Source: Musicola paradisiaca NCPPB 2511
GTDB lineage: Bacteria > Pseudomonadota > Gammaproteobacteria > Enterobacterales > Enterobacteriaceae
Assembly (NCBI RefSeq): GCF_000400505.1
Contig: NZ_CM001857.1
Coordinates: forward strand, 2,408,257-2,472,256
DNA length: 64,000 nt
Direction: 5' to 3'
Shown here one piece after another: positions 1 to 9,414 of this stretch. The first letter of the stretch is position 1, and every line of letters begins with the position of its first letter. A program made the position numbers and the translations under genes. The notes under the pieces were generated by a model, which worked only from the letters and a program-made list of their open reading frames with translations, did not search any database and was not told the origin of the DNA.

Positions 1-1857
1 GATACTCCCCAAATCCTTGCCCCGGCGGGTACGGACAGCTACTTTGCCTGCCTCGACCTCTTTATCACCACAAACAAGCATATAAGGAACACGCCGTAAA
101 GTGTGCTCGCGGATTTTAAAGCCTATCTTCTCATTTCTCAAGTCTGCTTTGACACGAATACCTGCATCCTGCAATTTTCTGGTCAATTCGCTGACATAAT
201 CAGACTGACTATCGGTAATATTCATTACCACAACCTGAACGGGAGCCAGCCATGTCGGGAAGAACCCGGCAAACTCCTCAGTCAGAATACCAATAAAGCG
301 CTCCATGGAGCCTAAAATCGCCCGATGGATCATAACCGGAACCTGGCGCTCATTGTTTTCACCGACATAGGATGCATTCAGTCGGCCAGGCAATGAGAAA
401 TCAAGCTGGACAGTACCACACTGCCAGGCGCGATCCAGGCAGTCATGTAGAGTAAATTCGATTTTCGGGCCGTAAAATGCACCTTCTCCCGGCTGGTATT
501 CAAACGGAATGCCATTCTCTGTCAGAGCCGCCGCCAAATCCTCTTCGGCGCGATCCCACATTTCGTCACTACCAATGCGCTTTTCGGGACGGGTTGACAA
601 TTTAACCGCTATTTTCTCAAAACCGAAGGTGCCATACATGTCATACACCATCTTAATACAACTGTTCACTTCGGTACGAACTTGTTCTTCAGTACAGAAA
701 ATATGCGCATCATCCTGAGTAAAACCGCGTACACGCATCAGCCCATGCAGAGAACCAGACGGTTCGTTACGATGGCAACTACCGAATTCCGCCATACGCA
801 GGGGAAGATCGCGGTAGGACTTCAGGCCCTGATTGAAAATCTGTACATGACCAGGACAGTTCATCGGTTTAATACAATATTCCCGGTTCTCTGACGAAGT
901 TGTAAACATCGCTTCTTTGTAGTTTTCCCAGTGACCGGTTTTTTCCCACAGAACCCGATCCATCATAAATGGACCTTTAACTTCCTGATATTGATATTCT
1001 TTCAGCTTCATACGCACGAAAGCTTCAAGCTCACGGAAGATCGTCCAGCCATCGTTATGCCAGAACACCATCCCCGGTGCTTCTTCTTGCATATGATAGA
1101 GATCAAGCTGCTTGCCAATTTTGCGATGATCGCGCTTGGCCGCCTCTTCCAGACGCTGCAAATATGCGCTCAACTGTTTCTTGTCAGCCCACGCAGTACC
1201 GTAAATACGCTGCAGCATTTTGTTATTACTGTCGCCACGCCAGTATGCGCCTGAAGTTTTCTGCAGTTTGAAATGATGACAAAAACGCATGTTCGGCACA
1301 TGCGGACCGCGGCACATATCAATGTATTCTTCGTGATGATAGAGGCCTGGTCGATCGTCACGGCTAATATTTTCGTCAAGAATGGCCACTTTGTAAGATT
1401 CGCCGCGCGCAGCAAAAGTATCACGCGCTTCCTGCCAACTTACTTTCTTCTTAATGACGTCGTAGTCTTTTTCAGCCAACTCATGCATCCGCTTTTCAAG
1501 CAGATCCAAATCTTCCTGAGTCAAGGGACGGTCTAGGTCGACGTCATAATAAAAACCATTGTCGATAACCGGTCCAATCGCCATTTGAGTTTCCGGCCAC
1601 AACTGTTTGATGGCATGCCCCAACAGATGCGCACAGGAATGACGGAGAATATCCAGTCCGTCGTCATCTTTGGTAGTGATAATTGACAACTGAGCATCAG
1701 TTTCAATCAAATCGCGCGCATCAACCAACTCACCATTGACCTTGCCCGCGATACACGCTTTCGCCAAGCCAGGGCCAATATCCGATGCAACATCAAAAGG
1801 AGAGACGGCACGCTCGTAATGACGCTGACTACCATCAGGAAGTGTAATAACAGGCAT
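1..1857 (-). CDS. thrS: Threonyl-tRNA synthetase (3' end cut by window edge)
   Basis: Class II aminoacyl-tRNA synthetase that charges tRNA-Thr in the cytoplasm and edits mischarged serine. 619 codons are visible; the E. coli enzyme has 642 residues, so about 23 C-terminal residues lie outside the window. In order: TGS domain (about 1-62), editing domain with HSCAH near residue 73 and CRGPH near 182, then the catalytic core with [16 protein letters not shown] and the motif 3 region [14 protein letters not shown], and the anticodon-binding domain. The last visible residues are [11 protein letters not shown]. The ATG at 1857 begins [11 protein letters not shown] and has AAGGG upstream. The leader carries the hairpin expected for autoregulation. 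In enterobacteria infC normally follows, here outside the window. Confidence 0.98.
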   Translation of the reverse strand, partial: MPVITLPDGSQRHYERAVSPFDVASDIGPGLAKACIAGKVNGELVDARDLIETDAQLSIITTKDDDGLDILRHSCAHLLGHAIKQLWPETQMAIGPVIDNGFYYDVDLDRPLTQEDLDLLEKRMHELAEKDYDVIKKKVSWQEARDTFAARGESYKVAILDENISRDDRPGLYHHEEYIDMCRGPHVPNMRFCHHFKLQKTSGAYWRGDSNNKMLQRIYGTAWADKKQLSAYLQRLEEAAKRDHRKIGKQLDLYHMQEEAPGMVFWHNDGWTIFRELEAFVRMKLKEYQYQEVKGPFMMDRVLWEKTGHWENYKEAMFTTSSENREYCIKPMNCPGHVQIFNQGLKSYRDLPLRMAEFGSCHRNEPSGSLHGLMRVRGFTQDDAHIFCTEEQVRTEVNSCIKMVYDMYGTFGFEKIAVKLSTRPEKRIGSDEMWDRAEEDLAAALTENGIPFEYQPGEGAFYGPKIEFTLHDCLDRAWQCGTVQLDFSLPGRLNASYVGENNERQVPVMIHRAILGSMERFIGILTEEFAGFFPTWLAPVQVVVMNITDSQSDYVSELTRKLQDAGIRVKADLRNEKIGFKIREHTLRRVPYMLVCGDKEVEAGKVAVRTRRGKDLGSI

Positions 1858-2104
1858 GTTAATTCCCTTATCTGCAGTGGTGATCCACACGAAAGATCAC
1901 ATGCAAAAGATAATTTCTGTTTAGTTTTTCAGTTCGAAAAAATATTTAACCCACAATTGTTAAATAATATTCCGACTATCCGTAGGTTACAGCGTTCCAA
2001 TCCTGCCAATAACCCGACGGCGTAGAGTAGCACTCTGCGCCACGCCACGCCACCGCTCGGCATAAGAATCTAGACGGATAAAACATGGAGATAGCTCAAT
2101 AGCA
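1858..2104 (-). promoter_or_regulatory. thrS leader with translational operator hairpin
   Basis: Read on the minus strand, the leader has a stem GTGATC/GATCAC (1880-1900) with a nine-base loop containing CGT at an anticodon-like place, about 25 bases before the start codon. The E. coli thrS operator has nearly the same hairpin next to the ribosome site, where ThrRS binds its own mRNA as a tRNA-Thr mimic. The upstream part (about 1960-2100) is long enough for the second, upstream operator arm, but I did not resolve a clear pairing there. No gene is supported in this stretch. Confidence 0.7.
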
Positions 2105-2136
2105 AAAAAAACCGCGTTGCCTTACCGCGGTTTTTT
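2105..2136 (-). terminator. Rho-independent terminator after yebO
   Basis: AAAAAACCGCG (2106-2116) pairs with CGCGGTTTTTT (2126-2136) around a nine-base loop. There is a U-run on both strands, so it may stop transcription either way. It lies 24 bases past the yebO stop. Confidence 0.8.
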
Positions 2137-2159
2137 CTGCAGCGGATGAAATGAAACAC

Positions 2160-2432
2160 TCACCGTTCGGGAATCATACCGCCCAAATAAAGTTCAGCTT
2201 CATTTGGAACCGATTGCTGAGGTTCAGCCTCTTCCGTATGTTCCGTTGTAGGTACCAATGATTGTAACAGAACTAGCTGCTGTTTCTGCTGTTCGACGAT
2301 CTCTTGCAATAACCTGATCTGCTCATTGGCGCGCACGCTGGCACGATTGATAAAAAACCACACGAGAATAACCAGTAATACGACTAAACCGACAAATACA
2401 ATCTCAAGCATGCTTGAAACCAACCCACTCAT
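2160..2432 (-). CDS. yebO: YebO family small membrane protein
   Basis: Small single-pass membrane protein of 90 residues. A hydrophobic segment at about 9-28 is followed by FFINRASVRANEQI, a stretch shared with E. coli YebO (95 residues), then a glutamine-rich, probably coiled region and an acidic tail. The function of the family is not established. The first ATG (2432) has a GGCAGG ribosome site; a second Met at residue 8 is possible. It lies downstream of kdgR, as in E. coli, where the order is kdgR-yobH-mgrB-yebO. Neither yobH nor mgrB is seen between the two genes here. Confidence 0.85.
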   Translation of the reverse strand: MSGLVSSMLEIVFVGLVVLLVILVWFFINRASVRANEQIRLLQEIVEQQKQQLVLLQSLVPTTEHTEEAEPQQSVPNEAELYLGGMIPER

Positions 2433-2540
2433 GTCTAAAAACCTGCCACTTAACTGACCCAGGCGCTCATTCTATCACTTGCACAATGAAAAATTCGATA
2501 ACCGCCTTCTTTGATGGGAGCACTGTCGGCAATAACGGTA

Positions 2541-2565
2541 AAAAAGCCTGTCATAATGACAGGCT
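2541..2565 (-). terminator. kdgR terminator
   Basis: Hairpin AGCCTGTCA/TGACAGGCT (2545-2565) followed on the minus strand by TTTTT. It is 27 bases past the kdgR stop codon. Confidence 0.85.
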
Positions 2566-2591
2566 ATATAGATTCCTACTCGAAGATGAAA

Positions 2592-3383
2592 TCAGAATGG
2601 ATAGTCGTGGTATCCCATCTGATCAGAGATATTCCGCGCTGCTGTGTGCAACATTTCGACATATTCGTGTTTGCTTTCTTCCGAGAAGCGTATCGTTGGA
2701 AACGAGATACTTAACCCGGAGATAACGACCCCAAAACGATCAAACACCGGAACCGCGATACAACGCAGTCCCTCTTCCTGCTCTTCGTTGTCTTCGCCAT
2801 ATCCTTGCTCGCGCACCAGATCCAGCTGAGACATCAGTTCTTCAGTATTGCTGATGGTTCGAGGCGTACTGCGTGTAAACTCGACATTAGACAAGATGCC
2901 CCGCACCTCTTCCTGATCGCGCCAAGCCAACAAGACTTTGCCGATAGCGGTACTGTGCAGCGGGTTACGGCGCCCGATTCGTGAATACATACGCAAATTG
3001 TACATAGAGTCAATTTTGTGGATATAGACAATGCTGTCCTCATCCAGCGCACCAAGGTGGATTGTTTCCCGAGTCAACGCGGATAATTCGCGCATTTGAA
3101 TATCAGCGCTGCGAATCAGATCCACGTTCTGCAACGCTTTAGCACCCAGTTCAAACAATTTCAGTGTTAAAGAATACTTTTCTGACTCGCCTTCCTGAGC
3201 GACATACCCCAAGGATTTCATCGTCTGCAGGAAACGATAAACTGTACTTTTCGACATCATTACACGCTGAGAGAGCTCGGTAATACCAATTTCCCGCTCT
3301 TCCCCCAACGCCTGCAAAATGCCAAAGACCTTCAATACTGACGACACGGAATCGGGCTGTTTATCTAAATCTGCAATAGCCAT
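2592..3383 (-). CDS. kdgR: Pectin catabolism repressor KdgR (IclR family)
   Basis: Transcriptional repressor of pectinase, oligogalacturonate uptake and catabolism genes; the inducer is 2-keto-3-deoxygluconate. 263 residues, the same length as E. coli KdgR. An N-terminal winged helix (about 15-80, helix with MMSKSTVYRFLQTMK) is followed by the IclR effector domain (about 95-260) with IHLGALDEDSIVYIHK and the C-terminal GYHDYPF. The frame stays open upstream for 29 more codons, but the ATG at 3383 (MAIADLDKQ) matches the family start and has TAGGG upstream. It is separated from its target ogl by about 210 bases; linkage of kdgR and ogl is known in soft-rot bacteria. Confidence 0.97.
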   Translation of the reverse strand: MAIADLDKQPDSVSSVLKVFGILQALGEEREIGITELSQRVMMSKSTVYRFLQTMKSLGYVAQEGESEKYSLTLKLFELGAKALQNVDLIRSADIQMRELSALTRETIHLGALDEDSIVYIHKIDSMYNLRMYSRIGRRNPLHSTAIGKVLLAWRDQEEVRGILSNVEFTRSTPRTISNTEELMSQLDLVREQGYGEDNEEQEEGLRCIAVPVFDRFGVVISGLSISFPTIRFSEESKHEYVEMLHTAARNISDQMGYHDYPF

Positions 3384-3440
3384 TTTTGTGGTTACCCTAC
3401 TCAGTTTTTCTTGTTTTAAAAAAAATAGAACGCTTGTTCT

Positions 3441-3470
3441 AGTATAAAGGGAACGTGTTGGGGATAGCAA
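3441..3470 (-). promoter_or_regulatory. Putative kdgR promoter
   Basis: On the minus strand, TTGCTA (3465-3470) and TATACT (3441-3446) are 18 bases apart. A GAAC-N4-GTTC inverted repeat (3429-3440) lies just downstream, where a repressor could bind. A nine-base inverted repeat (3479-3487 with 3514-3522) lies just upstream. No direct support beyond the sequence match. Confidence 0.5.
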
Positions 3471-3558
3471 TCAAGCATTGCCATAACCCGCAATTCTTCA
3501 CAAACTCTGCGTAGTTATGGCATTACCAGACACGAATATCTAATCCCGGGAAATAACA

Positions 3559-3583
3559 AACCGCGCTCATCCATGGCGCGGTT
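3559..3583 (-). terminator. ogl terminator
   Basis: AACCGCGC (3559-3566) pairs with GCGCGGTT (3575-3582); the minus strand continues TTTGTTATTT. It lies about 10 bases past the ogl stop. Confidence 0.75.
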
Positions 3584-3592
3584 TCGTAATAA

Positions 3593-4759
3593 TTACTGCC
3601 AAACAGATTCCGGTATTTTTGCCAGATACAGCGCTGGTTTTCCATCAACGTCGGACGTAAACAGAATTTGCTTATTATCAGGCGTAAACGACGGATGTGG
3701 ATGTGTTACTTGACGATCCCCTTCCAGAACCTCCCAGGACGTATTGTGCTGTGCGACACGATGCTGACGCCCCGTTTTCATATTGAAAACATAGAGGAAA
3801 GGATCATTCTCAATCTTGTAACCACCGTCGTCTTTTACGTCAACAGGGGCATTACATCCATCACCCACCATCAAGGAACCATCATGGTTACTCATCAAGT
3901 GGGAACATGGCGGCATCTCAGCTACCTGGTGATTCTCCTGAGTGACGGGATTGATGCTGCAAATAAACCGATTGGTTGCACCTTTAAGGTAGGATACGTA
4001 CACCAACGCAGAACCATCCGGCACCCAGAATTCATGCGTACAGCTTTCACCGGGAGCATGTTCCTTAACTTTGCGCATATTCGATCCATCTTCATTGATA
4101 AACCACATACGCGCATCAACCAGATCATGCGGGCCTTCATGGCAGAAAGCGACCGTATTGTCATCGCCCGGACGATAGATCGGATGTCCAAGCCATTGAT
4201 TTTCTTGCAGGATGGTTGTGGCCTCGCCCGTTTGAAGATCGATGCGAATCAGGCGGCAGCATGGATTAGTGAAATAAAACTCCTGGAATTTTTTCCAGTC
4301 TGTTAGAGGTTTCCAATCTTCTTTCTTAATCTCAATCCCGACCATCTTGGTGCAGTCGGAATTCGCGACCCAGGTACCGTAGCCCACCCATTCATCCGGC
4401 ACTTGATAGATAGTTTTCTCTTCCAGAGTTTCCAAATCGACTCGCATCAGATTGCGGACATTCTTAACGTAATAAAGCGCATCATCTTTCGGAGACAGAA
4501 AACCCCCAAATGTATTATCGCCTTTTCCTTCAGTAAGTTGTGTTGCCTGCTGTGTTTTCAGGTCGAGCAGGTAGTAATTCCACGGGCCATCAAACGCTCC
4601 GCCAAACAGCAACTTGCTGCCGTCACTGGTAAAACATTTCTGATAGAAATAATTACGGTGACAAATGACATCGGGCGGAGTGAGACGAACCACTTCCGTA
4701 CCGGTCGCAGAATCCTGGTAAGTATGAAATGTAAAAGAAAGCTTTTTACCTTTAGCCAT
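3593..4759 (-). CDS. ogl: Oligogalacturonide lyase (PL22)
   Basis: Cytoplasmic enzyme that cleaves digalacturonate and unsaturated digalacturonate by beta-elimination, feeding the DKI/KDG pathway of pectin use. 388 residues, the length known for the Dickeya enzyme, with the seven-bladed propeller repeats of family PL22 visible as recurring segments such as SDGSKLLFGG, VPDGSALVYVS and TPDNKQILFTSD. Family histidines are seen in ICHRNYFYQK, FCHEGPHD, CTHEFW and VTHPHPSF. No signal peptide. The start at 4759 gives MAKGKKLSFTFHTY, with AAGGAT upstream. A KdgR box lies about 95 bases upstream, so it should be de-repressed by pectin breakdown products. It is a marker of a pectinolytic lifestyle. 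Confidence 0.97.
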   Translation of the reverse strand: MAKGKKLSFTFHTYQDSATGTEVVRLTPPDVICHRNYFYQKCFTSDGSKLLFGGAFDGPWNYYLLDLKTQQATQLTEGKGDNTFGGFLSPKDDALYYVKNVRNLMRVDLETLEEKTIYQVPDEWVGYGTWVANSDCTKMVGIEIKKEDWKPLTDWKKFQEFYFTNPCCRLIRIDLQTGEATTILQENQWLGHPIYRPGDDNTVAFCHEGPHDLVDARMWFINEDGSNMRKVKEHAPGESCTHEFWVPDGSALVYVSYLKGATNRFICSINPVTQENHQVAEMPPCSHLMSNHDGSLMVGDGCNAPVDVKDDGGYKIENDPFLYVFNMKTGRQHRVAQHNTSWEVLEGDRQVTHPHPSFTPDNKQILFTSDVDGKPALYLAKIPESVWQ

Positions 4760-5082
4760 CCGTAAATCCTTAGTGCTTATCGTGAAAATTCAGACGCCAC
4801 TGCCTTCGTCATTTTGACAGACAATTAAACGCCTTATCTTGTCAACATTGTAGAAACAATGTTTCATTTTTCTGTGATCCCGATTTTATTTTATGAAACA
4901 TCATCCCATTTTTCACTAACTGTTTTGACTGAAGCTATAACACCCGGATGACTGATACCACATGTCCTGCATATATCGCGCAAGTATCCCGCGTACTATG
5001 CCGCTACTGGCTGTCTTACATAGAAGATGCATTCAATATCCATTCAGAATACGCTGGATGTAAAAAAGCCCGCTATTACGCA
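4760..5082 (-). promoter_or_regulatory. ogl promoter region with KdgR box at 4851-4868
   Basis: On the minus strand AATGAAACATTGTTTCTA (4851-4868) has the GAAA-N6-TTTC layout of KdgR operators. A second half-like site, ATGAAACATCATCCCATTTT, begins at 4892 on the plus strand but lacks a clear TTTC partner. The rest (4915-5082) has no supported gene. Its right end carries GCCCGC followed inward by the insertion element and looks like one arm of the htpX terminator. Confidence 0.7.
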
Positions 5083-5131
5083 CAATGCTGATCAGTTAAG
5101 GATCCATTGACCAATCCTTCTGTTGTAGGAC

Positions 5132-5165
5132 AATCCGGAACCATTCATTGGTTCCGGATTTTTTT
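5132..5165 (+). terminator. Hairpin terminator inside left end of IS element
   Basis: AATCCGGAACCA (5132-5143) pairs with TGGTTCCGGATT (5149-5160), followed by TTTTT. It would block transcription entering the element from the left. Such terminators are common near IS ends. Confidence 0.8.
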
Positions 5166-5187
5166 ATGTCGGCAGACCCCCTACTCG

Positions 5188-5920
5188 ATGCTACGGTTGG
5201 TCACGCTCATGAATGTTCGCTCCCATGTGATTGCCAATGCGGCGAGCAGACCGTACCGCAAAGGGGAAATTCCCCTACCCAGCGCGTTCATCTAATCATT
5301 GCCGGACAATTCAGTGATCTTGTTGGATACGGGGTTCTTCAGTGCCGATCTGTTGCTGCATATTCAGACCGAAGCCACTAACCGCCACTGGCTCATCCCA
5401 GAGCGCAAGGGGCTGGTGTATACAGAACTTGAGCGCTATGGCGACAGCGACCGTCTGTTGCAAATGAAGGTCTCGCAAGAAAAACCCAGCGCAGCCAACG
5501 CACTGGCAAGTTCGCGCAGTGACCTATGCGGTGGCAGGCAAGGAGAAAACGGTATTTACTTCCCTCCCCGAGGCGCGATTCAGCGCAGCTCAGGTGGTGC
5601 CCCTGTACCACGAGCGCTGGGAAATCGAGCTGGGATACAGGGATATCAAAAGCCCGATGCAGCACAATGCCATCACGCTGAGGAGCAAGAAGGTGGACTG
5701 GGTGTATCAGAAGCTGTGGGTGCTGCTTGAATACAATCTGGTCAGGCGTGAGGCGAGTCAGGCAGCCATCGCCCATCAAAGAGCAGCCAATGAGGTGAGC
5801 TTCAAGTTTGTCTGTCAGTTCATAGCAAACCAGATGGCGGTGATGACGGGTGCGTTATCGCCAGCGCACACACCATGGAGATTGGCGGAGTTGCGGGGCA
5901 GCACAAGCTCATGTTCATAG
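5188..5920 (+). pseudogene. IS4-family transposase remnant
   Basis: Broken DDE transposase. Recognisable pieces: MLRLVTLMNVRSHVIANAA from 5188, then an in-frame TAA at 5293, then MPDNSVILLDTGFFSADLLL with the second catalytic Asp, then HWLIPERKGLVYTELERYG. A frameshift near 5468-5480 follows, and the next frame carries the signature Y-x2-R-x3-E-x6-K in YHERWEIELGYRDIK. The N-terminal part with the first catalytic Asp is absent. It therefore has a deletion, a nonsense codon and a frameshift and cannot make active enzyme. Confidence 0.88.
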
Positions 5921-6044
5921 AAAAACGCCCCAGGCCATCGAGGCCTAGGGCGGTGACGATATCAAAAACCCACTTTCCGGTAGGCCACTCCGCTTAAATG
6001 ATCAGCATTGCGGCAATGCGGGGCTTTGAGACATTCGGTTGCTA

Positions 6045-6929
6045 TTACTTCAGGTATTCACCATTTCGTAATGCCTCAATCCGTTTATCCAACGGAGGAT
6101 GTGTCATAAACAATTCGCTGAAAGACCTGGATTTACCATTAATACAAAATGCCATCATCGAGCTGGCTTCCTGAGGTTCATAACTCACTTTCAAACGCTG
6201 CAGCGCGGCAATCATTTTTTCACGCCCCACCAACTTTGCAGAACCTGCGTCAGCATGGAATTCACGATAACGGGAGAACCACATAGTGATAATGCTGGCC
6301 AAAATTCCAAATACCAGATCCAGAACGGTGGCGACCGCAAAGTATACCAGTGGATTTCCAGCGCTATCGCCCTCTTCATTATCACGATTTCCAGCAACAA
6401 ACGTCGATACAATCTGGGCAATCACTCGTGAAATGAAGAATACAAAGGTATTCACAACCCCTTGAACAAGCGTCATGGTAACCATATCGCCATTGGCCAC
6501 ATGGCTAATCTCATGTGCAATAACGGCCTCTGCCTCATCTCGGGTCATGTTTTGCAACAACCCGGTACTCACTGCGACCAGAGAAGCATCCCTACGAGCG
6601 CCCGTGGCAAACGCATTAATATCGGGAGCATGATAGATAGCAACCTGCGGCATGGCGATGCCGACCTGCTGAGACTGGCGGCTAATCGTGTCCAGCAACC
6701 AACGTTCCGTCTCATTACGTGGTTGTTCAATCACTTCTCCGCCGACAGACCGTAATGCCATCCATTTCGACATCAGTAGAGAAATCACTGAACCACTAAA
6801 ACCCACGATTCCAGACAGGATAACCAATCCCCATAAGCTGTTGGATTTTATGCCCGTAAGGCTGAGCACAATACCGAAAACAACCATGACAGCCAGGTTG
6901 GTGAGCAGGAAAAGCGCGATACGCATCAT
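6045..6929 (-). CDS. htpX: Membrane zinc metalloprotease HtpX
   Basis: Inner-membrane M48 protease that degrades misfolded membrane proteins together with FtsH. 294 residues (E. coli 293). Two N-terminal membrane segments (about 5-25 and 33-55), then the zinc site HEISH near residue 140 with the distal glutamate in [10 protein letters not shown]. Further hydrophobic segments at about 155-180 and 195-220. The frame extends 24 codons upstream, but [11 protein letters not shown] at 6929 matches the family start and has GAGGAAA upstream. In E. coli htpX is Cpx-controlled; I did not identify a CpxR site. Its terminator appears to have been split by the IS element downstream. Confidence 0.97.
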   Translation of the reverse strand: MMRIALFLLTNLAVMVVFGIVLSLTGIKSNSLWGLVILSGIVGFSGSVISLLMSKWMALRSVGGEVIEQPRNETERWLLDTISRQSQQVGIAMPQVAIYHAPDINAFATGARRDASLVAVSTGLLQNMTRDEAEAVIAHEISHVANGDMVTMTLVQGVVNTFVFFISRVIAQIVSTFVAGNRDNEEGDSAGNPLVYFAVATVLDLVFGILASIITMWFSRYREFHADAGSAKLVGREKMIAALQRLKVSYEPQEASSMMAFCINGKSRSFSELFMTHPPLDKRIEALRNGEYLK

Positions 6930-7258
6930 ATAAATCTGATTTCCTCTATTCAGCGAAAGCAACAATGGTTTGTTTGCAAGAACATCGTATGGGTTAAGCA
7001 CCGATTTTCAAGCATTGATAACCTTTTTGTTACCGGATAAACATAACTTTACATTTTCACCACCAATGATACACATATGGCGTCGAGTAAAGAGATATCG
7101 CTCATGCCAGAAATACAGAACCAGAGGGCCATTTTCAGTACAAGCGGTTTGAAATTGCATTCCAATACGGCGCAAAGATTAGAGGAAAATAAAGATCATC
7201 AATCGATAATGCAGACTGCTATTGACATACCATCCATCCCAGATATTTCACTCTCACA
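6930..7258 (-). other. Intergenic region upstream of htpX
   Basis: 329 bases between htpX and the next gene, holding the htpX ribosome site and presumably its promoter. I see no convincing -35/-10 pair, no terminator hairpin for the upstream gene and no supported coding region. Confidence 0.4.
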
Positions 7259-9367
7259 CTACCCACCCAGATCGAGTAACTTTTCAAACTCAGTAGAGGG
7301 CATCGGGTGGCCAAAAAGATAACCTTGCGCCTGTTCACACCCTTTATTGCGCAAGCGTTCACATTGCTCTTCGGTCTCCACCCCTTCAGCGATAACATCC
7401 AGACCAAAACTCTTACCCAGATACAAAATGGCCCTGACAATCGCTGCATCCGGTGCTGAGTCACACATTGTTCTGACAAATGTCTGATCAATTTTAAGCC
7501 GAGTTACCGGATAATTTTTCAACATGCTTAACGAAGCATACCCCGTACCATAATCGTCAAATGCAATGCCAACACCAAGGCTACGTAATTCATTTAACGG
7601 CTTCAGCATATTTTCGTCATAGCGCAGAATAATATTTTCCGTAATCTCCAGTTCGAGTGAACTTGGCTTCAGCCCTGATTTCGCCAACACTGATTGAATT
7701 TTCTGCGCCAACATACCGGAACGGAATTGCGCGGCAAACAGGTTGATACTGATCCGGAAATTTTCAGCCCCACCCTTGTACCATTCCGCCGCCTGTTGAC
7801 AAGCCGTCTCAACAACCCAGTCCCCAATGCGCTCGGCCCAAGGCCCCCGCTCCAAAGCGGAAAGAAACACAGCCGGCGTCAGTAATCCCTTGTAGGGGTG
7901 CCGCCAACGTAGCAAGGCTTCCGCACCAACAACCTTATTGCTGATCAGACTGACTTGCGGCTGGTAAAAAACTTCGAACTCCTTCTGCTCATAGGCCCTG
8001 ATAAACTCAAGCTGAAATGCATGCCGTGCTTGAAAAACTTCCCGCAATTCACGGGTAAAAAAGCGATAACAGTTACGACCGTCAGATTGGGCTTTATAAA
8101 GAGCCAGATCCGCGCTAGTGAGCAAATCTTGCGAAGTCATTCCGTGAGAAGGCGACATGACAATACCAATACTGGCGCTGATATTGATTTGTTGATTATC
8201 GATTTGTACCGCCTGAGAAATATCATTAATGATTCTCTCGGCTAAGTCCGCCACCAGCTCTTCCGTATTCAAACCAGGCAACAGCATGGCAAACTCATCG
8301 CCCCCCATCCGGGCGACCAGATCCTCGGGCCGGGCATTCGCCTGTAAGCGTTTGGCTACGCTGGTAAGAATCTCATCACCACTCGAATGACCGAGGCTAT
8401 CGTTGATATCTTTGAAACCATCCAGATCGATGATCAGTACCGCTACCGCCAGATCACTCTTCAAGACGTGATCCAGGGTCGAAGCCAGCAGGGTTCTGTT
8501 TGCCAGACCGGTCAGAGGATCGCGATGCGCTTGCAGAAACAGCCGCTCTTCATAACGTTTTCGATCCGTCACATCACGCAGAATCGCCCCATAACGGGTT
8601 TGGTTGTCGTTTTGCCACATGGAAACCGACAGCTCAACCGGCACCAACGTGCCGCTTAACGTCCGGGCCTCAAGCTCCATCGCACTTTTCCTGAACAACG
8701 AAACTTTGTCCGTTGCCAGATGATGCAGTTGAACTACAAACATATCAGGAATAATAGTGCTGATATGCTCACCGATAATTTGCTCACCGGTGTATTCCAG
8801 GCATTTTTCCGCGGCCTGATTCCAATAGGTAATGATGCCTTTATCGTTTACGCACAATACGGAATCAGGAGAGGATTCTGAAACGGACTCAAAGCACGCC
8901 TGACTGGATTTCCGAGCCAGATCCAAACGACGCATTTCCAAACGATCCATAACCAACGTGGCAAGGTCTTGCAGGTTGTGCGCATCACGCGCACTCAAGG
9001 ATGCGCGAGGTTTGTTGTCAATAATACTGAGAGCGCCGATCGGATATCCGCTTACTGTACGTAACGGAATTCCGGCGTAAAAACGAATATGCGGCTCACC
9101 GACTACCATCGGGTTATTCTTGAAACGAGGATCTTTGCGGGCATCAGGAACAACCAACATACGTTTTCGGAGAATCGCATACGTACAAAAAGACGCTTCC
9201 CGTGTCGCTTCATGCGTGGATATGCCAACACTTGCGGCAAACAGTAAACGTTCTTCTTCCAGCAGAGAAATCTGCACGATTGGGACGTTGAACACATTCG
9301 CCGCCAGACGAACCAGATTATCGAAACCCGGATCAGACAACGGTTCATTGACGCCATACTCACTCAA
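7259..9367 (-). CDS. GAF-PAS-GGDEF-EAL c-di-GMP signalling protein (possible 5' frameshift)
   Basis: Predicted cyclic-di-GMP enzyme without membrane segments. GAF domain (about 15-145), PAS domain (about 160-270), diguanylate cyclase domain with intact MGGDEF near residue 352, and EAL phosphodiesterase domain (about 455-700) with AEALLRW, DDYGTGYASL, KIDQTFV and AEGVET. Both catalytic sites look intact; the net activity cannot be told. This frame can start only at TTG 9367. A better start exists: ATG at 9414 with GAGGGG seven bases before it reads MSRAPTNNDEK and runs off frame at an A6 run (9381-9386 on the plus strand as T6). One more A would give MSRAPTNNDEKNRLTALSEYG, matching GAF-GGDEF family N-termini. 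It is therefore either a recent frameshift or a sequence error, or the TTG start is used. Confidence 0.9.
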   Translation of the reverse strand: MSEYGVNEPLSDPGFDNLVRLAANVFNVPIVQISLLEEERLLFAASVGISTHEATREASFCTYAILRKRMLVVPDARKDPRFKNNPMVVGEPHIRFYAGIPLRTVSGYPIGALSIIDNKPRASLSARDAHNLQDLATLVMDRLEMRRLDLARKSSQACFESVSESSPDSVLCVNDKGIITYWNQAAEKCLEYTGEQIIGEHISTIIPDMFVVQLHHLATDKVSLFRKSAMELEARTLSGTLVPVELSVSMWQNDNQTRYGAILRDVTDRKRYEERLFLQAHRDPLTGLANRTLLASTLDHVLKSDLAVAVLIIDLDGFKDINDSLGHSSGDEILTSVAKRLQANARPEDLVARMGGDEFAMLLPGLNTEELVADLAERIINDISQAVQIDNQQINISASIGIVMSPSHGMTSQDLLTSADLALYKAQSDGRNCYRFFTRELREVFQARHAFQLEFIRAYEQKEFEVFYQPQVSLISNKVVGAEALLRWRHPYKGLLTPAVFLSALERGPWAERIGDWVVETACQQAAEWYKGGAENFRISINLFAAQFRSGMLAQKIQSVLAKSGLKPSSLELEITENIILRYDENMLKPLNELRSLGVGIAFDDYGTGYASLSMLKNYPVTRLKIDQTFVRTMCDSAPDAAIVRAILYLGKSFGLDVIAEGVETEEQCERLRNKGCEQAQGYLFGHPMPSTEFEKLLDLGG

Positions 9368-9414
9368 TGCCGTAAGCCTGTTTTTTCGTCATTATTGGTT
9401 GGGGCTCGACTCAT

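Larger units (their letters stand above)
5083..6010 (+). mobile_element. Internally deleted IS4-family insertion element
   Basis: Terminal inverted repeats are seen directly: CAATGCTGATCAGTTAAG at 5083-5100 and its complement at 5993-6010, 17 of 18 bases matching. Between them lies a degraded IS4-family transposase. About 930 bp is shorter than the usual 1.4 kb of such elements, and the N-terminal third of the transposase is missing, so it is a non-autonomous derivative. A hairpin with T7 (5132-5165) just inside the left end is probably the element's own terminator. No clear target duplication is visible. Confidence 0.85.
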
